DNA of 8,105 bases from Nanobdellota archaeon (lineage in GTDB: Archaea > Nanobdellota > Nanobdellia > Pacearchaeales > UBA12030), in the NCBI GenBank assembly GCA_022572525.1, contig JACZVS010000018.1, forward strand, positions 1 to 8,105, in the 5' to 3' direction. Each line of letters starts with the position of its first letter. Within the stretch, counting starts at the first letter, position 1. Below are positions 1-4,630 of the stretch, piece by piece. A model generated the notes under the pieces. It was not told the origin of the DNA and did not search any database. It saw only the letters and a list, made by a program, of their open reading frames with translations. The translations under genes were made by a program, and so were the position numbers.

Positions 1-274
1 CAATATTTTGTGGGACTTTTTCCCGGATTTCCTGAAAACCCTCTTTTATTTCTTTAGTTGAAAATTCAAAAAGACCATCTAATTTTTCACGTCCATGCAT
101 AATGAACAACGTTATTTCTGGATCGCTTTTAAAATTAAATTCTAAAAATAATTCCCTCAAGGATTTCTTCCTTTTTCTATCCTCAACAGGTGCCTCTTCA
201 ATATCTTTTCCTTCTTCGATTTTACGGATTCTTTCCCAGACTTTTTCAAATTCTTTTTTAATTTCTTCATCCAT
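1..274 (-). CDS. Archaeal winged-helix-type protein, C-terminus cut off by window edge
   Basis: The reading frame is open from an ATG at 274 to the window edge (91 codons seen), so the protein is truncated here only by the window. The first 37 residues are highly charged and probably helical (MDEEIKKEFEKVWERI...). They are followed by a conserved-looking block (KKSLRELFLEF at about 36-46, KSDPEITLFIM at 49-59) and then FSTKEIKEGFQEIREKVPQNI at 71-91. From memory, this order matches uncharacterised archaeal proteins in which the block continues into an 'NDKI...GY/W' winged-helix half, expected beyond the edge. The ATG lies one base after the stop of the upstream gene (TAA-A-ATG) in an AAAATGG context, so the two are very probably co-transcribed. 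DNA or RNA binding is an inference from the fold; no partner or function is known to me. Confidence 0.75.
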   Translation of the reverse strand, partial: MDEEIKKEFEKVWERIRKIEEGKDIEEAPVEDRKRKKSLRELFLEFNFKSDPEITLFIMHGREKLDGLFEFSTKEIKEGFQEIREKVPQNI

Positions 275-275
275 T

Positions 276-500
276 TTAAACTTTTTTATATTCCCATCTA
301 CCCCCTTCATCTTTTTTTCTTTCTAATAAACTGTCTTGACACAAAAAAGTGAGAAGCTGTCCAATTAATCCCACTTTCTTTCCCCTGATGCTGAATCCTT
401 TTTGGTCAAGTTTTTCGACGACTTCCTCCACATGTCTGTCATTATCAAGAAATCCCTCTTCCACTAGTTTCCTCAAAAGATCTTTGCTTATTTTTGCCAT
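276..500 (-). CDS. Small (74-residue) winged-helix-type protein
   Basis: This 74-residue protein consists almost entirely of one predicted winged-helix module. It shows KLVEEGFLD at about 11-19, a helix HVEEVVEKLDQKGF, a second helix GLIGQLLTFLC, then LLERKKDEGGRWEYKKV as the wing hairpin. The last 65 or so residues align by eye with the C-terminus of the gene immediately upstream (EEGF, R, KL, LL, L.R, G, W.Y in the same order), so the two are probable paralogues. The frame could extend upstream to 575, but the chosen ATG at 500 sits one base after the upstream stop in the AAAATGG context used elsewhere in this window; an ATG at 515 would overlap the upstream gene by 14 nt. The protein has no other domain, so it could act as a small nucleic-acid-binding or dimerisation partner. 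That role is inference. Confidence 0.75.
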   Translation of the reverse strand: MAKISKDLLRKLVEEGFLDNDRHVEEVVEKLDQKGFSIRGKKVGLIGQLLTFLCQDSLLERKKDEGGRWEYKKV

Positions 501-501
501 T

Positions 502-879
502 TTAGTAATTGACATATGTCCAGACTTCCCCCTTGCCACTTTTTTGTTTGAATCTGCGCAGAATTCTTTCTCCAAGTAAGCGATTTAAATATGAGGGGAA
601 GGTTGATGAAGGATAATGCACTGCAAATTCCTTCAGCTTGTTCTTAATATCAGAGAGTGTACGTGGCTGCGCAAAAAAACCTTCCTCTTTTAGCTTGGTA
701 AGATGCTCATAAAGACCTTTTGGAGGCCTTATCCTAACTTTATGTTCTTCTTTACCTACATCAATGTCTTCCCCATCTAGCTCTTTTCTTAGTTCTTCAT
801 ATTTTTCTCTTGCCGAAGACAAATTTGTGGCTTCAATCTCCACATAGGTTATTTCATCAAGTTTCATTATGAATCTCAT
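502..879 (-). CDS. Winged-helix-type protein with N-terminal beta/helix segment
   Basis: With the start chosen here, this is a 125-residue protein. The N-terminus is a short strand-rich piece followed by a helix (MKLDEITYVEIEATN, then SSAREKYEELRKEL), an arrangement I recall from uncharacterised archaeal proteins. The C-terminal part is a winged-helix module: GLYEHLTKLKEEGFF, then PRTLSDIKNKLKEF, a probable recognition helix around SSTFPSYLNRLL, and a wing with ILRRFKQ...EVWTYVNY. The frame stays open upstream through a GTG at 984, inside the 74-bp repeat. The TATA-like box at 901-908 is centred about 26 nt before ATG 879, which favours that start; ATG 867 and ATG 894 are alternatives. It is the first gene of a three-gene run of related modules. 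Transcription regulation or RNA binding is inferred from the fold only. Confidence 0.75.
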   Translation of the reverse strand: MRFIMKLDEITYVEIEATNLSSAREKYEELRKELDGEDIDVGKEEHKVRIRPPKGLYEHLTKLKEEGFFAQPRTLSDIKNKLKEFAVHYPSSTFPSYLNRLLGERILRRFKQKSGKGEVWTYVNY

Positions 880-900
880 ACCAACTTTAACCATTAAATC

Positions 901-908
901 TTTATAAA
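901..908 (-). promoter_or_regulatory. TATA-like box for the winged-helix gene cluster
   Basis: On the minus strand this reads TTTATAAA, preceded by AAGA as a possible BRE. Its centre is about 26 nt upstream of the ATG at 879, so the transcript would be leaderless or nearly so. A second AT-rich candidate (TTTATATAATA) lies about 20 nt further upstream. Confidence 0.5.
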
Positions 909-936
909 TCTTTCTGTAAATATTATATAAATTATA

Positions 937-1010
937 ATTGCCATTATTTGGATAAGTTCCATGATGATGAGTAGGCTGCGGCACAGGTTTCTCTGATGAT
1001 AAATGCCTCA
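937..1010. repeat. 74-bp perfect direct repeat, copy 1
   Basis: All 74 bases are identical to 1190-1263, compared base by base. Nine bases beyond the right edge a shared CTAGTAT (1019-1025) matches 1274-1280, two bases further out in the other copy, so the original duplicated unit was probably longer (about 88 bp). The core has more G+C than its surroundings (AGGCTGCGGCACAGG) and contains two TGATGA motifs on the plus strand. On the minus strand it is open in one frame, which continues into the winged-helix gene. No long internal stem is visible. This copy lies about 58 bp upstream of the chosen start of the winged-helix gene. Confidence 0.95.
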
Positions 1011-1189
1011 GGATTTATCTAGTATAGAATGGGAAAAAGATCGCAACAGAGACACCATTGCCCTAACTAATTATAACTCAGCAAGTTTTTGATATAATAA
1101 TTTATGTTATATTATTAGTATATAGTGAATAATAAGTTTATAAGCTGTACAGACCCATTAAAGCGATTTTTAATAAATATAAATAATAT
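1011..1189. other. AT-rich spacer between the two repeat copies
   Basis: No convincing gene is seen on either strand. The stretch is strongly AT-rich, especially 1090-1189. It contains an imperfect AT-only inverted repeat (ATATAATAAT at 1092-1101 against ATTATTAGTATAT at 1111-1123) that could form only a weak hairpin. It does not resemble a transposon, tRNA or rRNA. Confidence 0.4.
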
Positions 1190-1264
1190 ATTGCCATTAT
1201 TTGGATAAGTTCCATGATGATGAGTAGGCTGCGGCACAGGTTTCTCTGATGATAAATGCCTCAT
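1115..1264 (-). pseudogene. Possible duplicated gene-start fragment (49-codon frame)
   Basis: On the minus strand repeat copy 2 is read from an ATG at 1264 as MRHLSSEKPVPQPTHHHG and on to PNNGN (25 codons). The frame then leaves the repeat and continues as low-complexity hydrophobic residues to a TAA at 1115. In copy 1 the same frame begins with CTG instead of ATG, with an in-frame TAA two codons further upstream. It could be a decayed duplicate of a gene start, a leader peptide, or chance. The half outside the repeat does not look like protein, so I rate coding weakly. Confidence 0.2.
1190..1263. repeat. 74-bp perfect direct repeat, copy 2
   Basis: This is the second identical copy of 937-1010, in the same orientation and offset by 253 bp. 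The flanks differ immediately outside it, except for the CTAGTAT at 1274-1280. With only two copies and a 179-bp AT-rich interval, it does not behave like a CRISPR array. The perfect identity indicates either a recent duplication or a constrained sequence. Confidence 0.95.
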
Positions 1265-1283
1265 AAGATTAAGCTAGTATTCC

Positions 1284-1299
1284 AAAAGAAATAGAAAAA
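1284..1299 (-). terminator. T-rich tract, possible archaeal terminator
   Basis: On the minus strand this reads TTTTTCTATTTCTTTT, 24 bases after the stop of the 26-codon ORF and just before repeat copy 2. A short palindrome (CTAATTAG) lies upstream of it. Archaeal termination often uses such U-rich tracts. It would end the transcript that includes the small membrane protein gene. Confidence 0.35.
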
Positions 1300-1322
1300 C
1301 AAGTCTAATTAGTCAGTATGGA

Positions 1323-1403
1323 TCACCCTCTCCTCAGCCTAATCTCTCCCTTTCTCACCTCGGCCTTGAGCTCATCTCCTTCCTCGAAGCGTGCTTTCTT
1401 CAT
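1323..1403 (-). CDS. 26-residue ORF resembling half of an AbrB/SpoVT domain
   Basis: The ATG overlaps the stop codon of the membrane-protein gene (ATGA), a classic coupled junction, and the frame ends at TGA after 26 codons. The residues FEEGDELKAEV followed by KGEIRLRR resemble the second half of an AbrB/SpoVT swapped-hairpin domain ('KEGDEVEVEV.DGKIVL'), the type found in antitoxins and archaeal transition-state regulators. The first half, which carries the DNA-contacting 'KGQITIP' strand, is absent. Its base composition is about 53% G+C by count, clearly above the AT-rich neighbours. It could be a real microprotein, the remnant of an AbrB-like gene, or a chance frame. The coupled start and protein-like residue pattern favour coding, but the length is a caution. 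Confidence 0.45.
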   Translation of the reverse strand: MKKARFEEGDELKAEVRKGEIRLRRG

Positions 1404-1612
1404 TTTTCCTTACTTGTCCATATCAAAATGACTCCTAGAGTACTTACAAACATGCCTGTAACAACATTAGTCATCCCATATGTAGAACCTATTCCAGTAG
1501 GAGATAATCCATGAACCATGCCAATCTTGCTTGAAAGGAACATAAATGCTCCTTGAATCATAGTCGCCAAACCGATAACTGCAGTTCCGATTCCCCACTT
1601 AATGTTCACCAT
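1400..1612 (-). CDS. Small two-helix membrane protein
   Basis: This 70-residue protein has two hydrophobic segments: about 7-28 (GIGTAVIGLATMIQGAFMFL) and about 47-65 (NVVTGMFVSTLGVILIW). Between them is a glycine/serine-rich loop (GLSPTGIGSTYG), and the tail TSKEK is positive and probably cytoplasmic. An upstream ATG at 1630 is in frame, but the TATA-like box at 1643-1650 would place the transcript start near 1621, after that ATG. The ATG at 1612 also sits in the AAAATGG context, so I chose it. I do not recognise the family; such two-helix proteins are often holin-like, toxin-like or accessory subunits, but nothing here decides this. The downstream 26-codon ORF starts inside its stop codon. 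Confidence 0.65.
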   Translation of the reverse strand: MVNIKWGIGTAVIGLATMIQGAFMFLSSKIGMVHGLSPTGIGSTYGMTNVVTGMFVSTLGVILIWTSKEK

Positions 1613-1642
1613 TTTAGCCTTATAATTCATAGGAATCAGAAC

Positions 1643-1650
1643 CTTAAAAA
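1643..1650 (-). promoter_or_regulatory. TATA-like box for the small membrane protein gene
   Basis: On the minus strand this reads TTTTTAAG, preceded by GAAGA. Its centre is about 34 nt before ATG 1612, giving a predicted leader of roughly 9 nt, and only 16 nt before the alternative ATG 1630. Confidence 0.4.
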
Positions 1651-1675
1651 TCTTCCCTCATTACCGAAGGTAAAG

Positions 1676-2077
1676 CTAAATCGCAGACAATAAAGATTCA
1701 AGAGGCCTTATTCTTTCTATCATTACAACCTTTCCTTCATCTTTCATTGGCTCTCCTGCTTCCATTAGAAGACTGTTTGCAATACTAAGGTCCAAACAAG
1801 AAACAAATAGAGCAATAGAGTACATTTTCATATGTTCTAGTGGAAAGGGAAAATTCACTGATTCTATACGATCATATTCAAGACATTCTCTATCACGTTC
1901 AGGATCAATTTTTCTGAACTCTCTTTCTTCGATGTCTTCAGGAATAACTCCTTCACCTATACCATTTCCGTCTTTATCGTTTCTAAATGAGATATAATGA
2001 ATTCCTTTCACTTCAGAGTTAGAGCCAGGAGCGTGGCCATCTTTGTACACTACAATTTTATAAATCCCTTCTTCCAT
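1676..2077 (-). CDS. Unrecognised 133-residue protein
   Basis: I do not recognise this gene. The protein is acidic and soluble-looking, with no signal peptide or membrane segment. The N-terminus is strand-like (GIYKIVVYKDG), and a segment NDKDGNGIGEG at about 33-43 looks like the first half of an EF-hand/dockerin calcium loop (DxDxNG), though the usual last acidic ligand is not at its expected place. An acidic, arginine-rich middle (EREFRKIDPERDRECLEYDR) leads to a probable helix (MKMYSIALFVSCLDLSIANSLL at about 83-104) and a final KVVMIERIRPLESLL. It lies downstream of the helicase on the same strand, separated by 65 bp, but has its own TATA-like box centred 25-26 nt before the ATG, so it is probably transcribed separately and leaderless. 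Confidence 0.7.
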   Translation of the reverse strand: MEEGIYKIVVYKDGHAPGSNSEVKGIHYISFRNDKDGNGIGEGVIPEDIEEREFRKIDPERDRECLEYDRIESVNFPFPLEHMKMYSIALFVSCLDLSIANSLLMEAGEPMKDEGKVVMIERIRPLESLLSAI

Positions 2078-2098
2078 CTATTTTAATGTAGAGAAGGC

Positions 2099-2106
2099 AA
2101 ATAAAT
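2099..2106 (-). promoter_or_regulatory. TATA-like box and duplicated promoter element
   Basis: On the minus strand this reads ATTTATTT, preceded by GGGGAAAC (BRE-like), centred 25-26 nt before ATG 2077. From this box through the ATG (2075-2106) the sequence is closely matched at 4027-4058, with the same 21-nt spacing from box to ATG. Confidence 0.5.
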
Positions 2107-2142
2107 GTTTCCCCAACCAACCAACGCATCCAACAACCTCGC

Positions 2143-3969
2143 TCATAACCCTTTATACCTTAGCAATTCTGCCGATGCCTGAAAGCATTTAATGTCTGGG
2201 GATAGGAGAGTTATTTCATCGTTTTCGCTTCTTAATCCCCTATAAATTCTTTGCAGAAACTCTCTTTCAGCTTTATCGAAGTAGAATTTTCTGAATTTAT
2301 TTTTGTCTCTCATTCCTAAAATTCTCCAAAATAAAGAGCTCCTTTCAGGATAAGGATATTTTGTTAAAACTATGCTTCTGCAGGTTTTTCCTGGCAAGTC
2401 AACGCCCCTGTTGTATGTAGTGCCATAAAGAATATTTACCTCTCCTTTCTTGAATTTTTCGAGCAGCTCTCCTTTTTTGTATCTTTCTTTCTCTTTTTTT
2501 AACTCTTCCTGGGTTTTTATTGTCAGCTTATATTTTTCTTTCTCTTTTTTTGTGGGCAAATCTTTTAAGCCGTTAATTTGAACAAGAACAGGCCTTTCAG
2601 CATCTTCTATGCACTTCTCCAACGCCCTCAAGTAACTTTCTCTTGTTACTTTACCTTCTTTAAACTCTTTAAATCTGAAATTTCTTTCTAATCCTGTTGT
2701 TTTTGTTTTCACTATTCCAGGAGGTTTTGTTTCAGCCTCAATAATTTTAAAATTATTCAGTCCAAAAACTTCTTTTAGGATTTCCTCGCTGTGAATAGTT
2801 CCGGACATCATAACGAAAACTTTATTTTTGTCTAAAAATTCCCTTAATCTTTTTTCCAGATTAATTGTTACCAACGTTGCAACAGTATATTCTTTTTCTT
2901 TACTGTAACTAACATAAACTTCATCTAAGAAATACTTAAACGCAAGAGCAATTTCAAAATATCTTTCTAAATCATCAAATTCGTGCAGTGCGTCGTTGTT
3001 GATCAGCTCTTTAATTACGCTGGACATCTTAATATCTTTTAGAAGAGATATTTTGTCCATCTTCCTTTCCGCTTCTTTTTTTGCGCCCAAAACAAGATCA
3101 TTAAATTCAAATAAGTCCTCTTTTGCCTTGCCTTGTGCTACACTGGCAATTTGTGAGATTTTTAAGGATAAAAAATCTAAGTCAATCTTTTTTTCATTTC
3201 CTAAATCGTCTAAAAATTTATCGCATTCATCTATAATTTCGACATCTGTTACTGGTTTTCTCCCAATGATATTTTCGATTTCATACATCCTGCTGTTAAA
3301 GATGATGGCATCCGCATCTATATAGGATTTATACTGTTCATAGAACTCACATCCGGATTTCCTTAAATGCAGAAAATATTTTTGCTTCGATACTGCATCG
3401 TAGCTCATAACTTTACACTCTCCGACTTTCTTGAATTTAGCAGAATTGTCAGAAGAAAGCAAAGGGCTCCAATAAGGACTTGCAGCAGCCACGGTAAATC
3501 TGCCCATGCTTTTAAGTTTTAAATCATCATCGTCAATCAACGGATTCTCTCGTACATATCTCTGCAAAATATTAATGTTATCTTCTTTTATTTCTATTGT
3601 ACAAGGCAACTCTGGGTTATTTGCAGGGCAGTCTCCATAAGCGCATTTAAAGTTCCCCCTACCCATGATAGTACTTATCTTCATTCTTTCCCCTTTTTTT
3701 GTTAAGAGATACATTCTTTTAGTGTAGTCATCCATATATTGACTTTGAAGTGATTTAACGGGCACTACTATGCTTCCTCTACCTATTTCCTTTATAACAT
3801 TCAGCGCTATAGCAGACTTTCCTGTTCCACATACCCCTTTAATGAAAATAATTTTATACCCCTTCCTAATTGATTCTAAGACTTCATTTACAACATCTTC
3901 TTGCGTCTTACCATTAGAGAACTTTAATGGTGGTAAGAACTTCTTATTTTCGTATAAATTCCACCCCAT
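2143..3969 (-). CDS. XPD/DinG-type SF2 DNA helicase with probable Fe-S cluster
   Basis: This 608-residue ATP-dependent helicase belongs to the Rad3/XPD/DinG group, which unwinds DNA 5'-3' in repair or replication-fork rescue. Visible motifs in order: Walker A GVCGTGKSA at 45-53; motif Ia VPVKSLQSQY near 69-78; a cysteine-rich insert with C109, C114, C123, C185 and C207, where XPD and DinG hold a 4Fe-4S cluster; DADAIIFNSRMYE at 218-230; Walker B/motif II VEIIDECDKF at 243-252; motif III MMSGT at 387-391; motif IV-like PVLVQING at 460-467; motif V YGTTYNRGVDLPG at 515-527; and motif VI QRIYRGLRSENDE at 573-585 with candidate arginine fingers R577 and R580. The family's DEAH box is DECD here. 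The protein is slightly shorter than many archaeal XPDs. The start is set by a TATA-like box 26 nt upstream. Whether it is the XPD orthologue or an accessory DinG-like paralogue cannot be decided here. Confidence 0.88.
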   Translation of the reverse strand: MGWNLYENKKFLPPLKFSNGKTQEDVVNEVLESIRKGYKIIFIKGVCGTGKSAIALNVIKEIGRGSIVVPVKSLQSQYMDDYTKRMYLLTKKGERMKISTIMGRGNFKCAYGDCPANNPELPCTIEIKEDNINILQRYVRENPLIDDDDLKLKSMGRFTVAAASPYWSPLLSSDNSAKFKKVGECKVMSYDAVSKQKYFLHLRKSGCEFYEQYKSYIDADAIIFNSRMYEIENIIGRKPVTDVEIIDECDKFLDDLGNEKKIDLDFLSLKISQIASVAQGKAKEDLFEFNDLVLGAKKEAERKMDKISLLKDIKMSSVIKELINNDALHEFDDLERYFEIALAFKYFLDEVYVSYSKEKEYTVATLVTINLEKRLREFLDKNKVFVMMSGTIHSEEILKEVFGLNNFKIIEAETKPPGIVKTKTTGLERNFRFKEFKEGKVTRESYLRALEKCIEDAERPVLVQINGLKDLPTKKEKEKYKLTIKTQEELKKEKERYKKGELLEKFKKGEVNILYGTTYNRGVDLPGKTCRSIVLTKYPYPERSSLFWRILGMRDKNKFRKFYFDKAEREFLQRIYRGLRSENDEITLLSPDIKCFQASAELLRYKGL

Positions 3970-3990
3970 AGAAAGAGAAATACTTGCTTA

Positions 3991-3998
3991 GATATAAA
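3991..3998 (-). promoter_or_regulatory. TATA box of the helicase gene
   Basis: On the minus strand this reads TTTATATC, directly preceded by TGTAGAAAAA, which serves as a BRE-like upstream element. Its centre is 26 nt before ATG 3969, predicting a leaderless helicase mRNA. It is the clearest TATA box in the window. Confidence 0.65.
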
Positions 3999-3999
3999 T

Positions 4000-4048
4000 T
4001 TTTCTACACTAGATCTCGTTCGCTTTCATCTATTTAGAATGTAGAAAA
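4000..4048. promoter_or_regulatory. 9-bp inverted repeat between divergent promoters
   Basis: TTTTCTACA at 4000-4008 and TGTAGAAAA at 4040-4048 are perfect inverted copies separated by 31 bp. Each lies just outside the TATA-like box of one of the two divergent genes (helicase leftward, 2H phosphoesterase rightward). They could be the BRE halves of two similar promoters or the half-sites of a shared regulator. Confidence 0.5.
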
Positions 4049-4058
4049 GCAAATAAAT
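4027..4058 (-). repeat. Second copy of the promoter-plus-ATG element of 2075-2106
   Basis: On the minus strand an ATTTATTT box, 21 intervening bases and an ATG match 2075-2106, with about two mismatches and two single-base gaps by eye. Here the ATG opens only six codons before TAG, so no gene follows. The same bases supply the plus-strand AAATAAAT box of the 2H phosphoesterase gene. Confidence 0.5.
4051..4058 (+). promoter_or_regulatory. TATA-like box for the 2H phosphoesterase gene
   Basis: AAATAAAT, directly preceded by TGTAGAAAAGC, is centred about 25 nt before ATG 4079. It is a weaker match to the archaeal consensus than the helicase box, but the position is right for a leaderless transcript. 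Confidence 0.45.
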
Positions 4059-4078
4059 CCTTCTACTCTTTATGTTGA

Positions 4079-4621
4079 ATGGAATTATTGATCTATACTG
4101 AACCAGTTAATAGTTTGAAGGAGAGAATAGAAAAATTTGCTGAACAACTTGAGACTGAGGGAAGATTAATTCCAGTTCCTCCGGAAGACTTGCACTCAAC
4201 ATTGTTTAGAGGAGAGATTGGTGAACAATACAAGGGAAATTTAATCGGTATTCTAACAAAGTTAAGTGAAGATGGGAGACCTTTTATAGAAAAAGGAATT
4301 AAAAAAGTAAAGAAAGTTGGTGAAGGCTCTCTTATTCTTGAACTGGAAGGAAGGGGTTTAATGTCTCTCCACAATAAAATTTTAAGTGAACTTGGAAGAA
4401 GCCTCCCAAATATAAAGGGGGTATATTCAGAACATTTCAGACATAATTATAACCCACATATTACAATAGGCACCCTTATTGGAGGTGTTCCACAATTTTT
4501 ACCTTCAAATTTAATAGGATGGCAAGGGTGGGTTAATTATTTTAATCTAGCAGTAAAAGAAGGGGAAGAATGGAAAAAAGTTGAAACCTTTGGTTTTGTA
4601 GACCTTCGTTCCTATTGGTAG
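4079..4621 (+). CDS. 2H phosphoesterase (LigT / 2'-5' RNA ligase-like)
   Basis: This 180-residue protein carries both signature tetrapeptide-type motifs of the 2H phosphoesterase superfamily: H39-S-T-L-F in PPEDLHSTLFRG and H127-I-T-I-G in YNPHITIGT. These histidines form the active site that opens 2',3'-cyclic phosphates or joins/cleaves 2'-5' RNA linkages in LigT/ThpR proteins. The spacing between motifs (88 residues), the total length, and the final strands NYFNLAVKEGEEWKKVETFGF, typical of the second lobe, all fit. The protein is cytosolic, with no signal peptide. It is divergent from the helicase gene and convergent with the HAD gene nine bases downstream, so it is a single-gene transcript. 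A role in RNA end or tRNA processing is a family-based inference; the substrate cannot be told from sequence. Confidence 0.85.
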   Translation: MELLIYTEPVNSLKERIEKFAEQLETEGRLIPVPPEDLHSTLFRGEIGEQYKGNLIGILTKLSEDGRPFIEKGIKKVKKVGEGSLILELEGRGLMSLHNKILSELGRSLPNIKGVYSEHFRHNYNPHITIGTLIGGVPQFLPSNLIGWQGWVNYFNLAVKEGEEWKKVETFGFVDLRSYW

Positions 4622-4630
4622 GATATTAAT

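Noticed and set aside
102..326. Plus-strand 74-codon ORF
   Set aside because: It is Ser/Phe/Leu-rich low-complexity, antisense to the two minus-strand winged-helix genes.
276..984. A single two-domain protein broken by a frameshift between the two winged-helix ORFs
   Set aside because: The upstream frame ends naturally after a complete wing (WTYVNY) and the next ATG follows one base later, the same junction as at 274-276. Two separate genes explain it better.
502..984. GTG at 984 as the start of the winged-helix gene
   Set aside because: It would add a His/Pro/Asn/Tyr-rich low-complexity segment and put the TATA-like box at 901-908 inside the gene. ATG 879 fits the promoter spacing and family-like N-terminus.
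951..1010. C/D box guide RNA in the repeat (ATGATGA as C box, CTGATGA as D'/C')
   Set aside because: The gap between C and D' would be over 20 nt, D' and C' would share bases, and no final CTGA follows in either copy. A different RNA type remains possible.
937..1263. CRISPR array
   Set aside because: Only two copies, 74 bp long, with a 179-bp AT-rich interval and no adjacent cas genes.
2112..2143. CCAACCAACCAACG...CCAACAACC repetition downstream of the helicase
   Set aside because: It is a short degenerate repeat of CCAA with no copies elsewhere and no stem; probably local slippage.
2996..3325. Plus-strand 109-codon ORF and the shorter 3770-3991 ORF
   Set aside because: Both are antisense to the helicase, whose motifs cover these regions in the right order.
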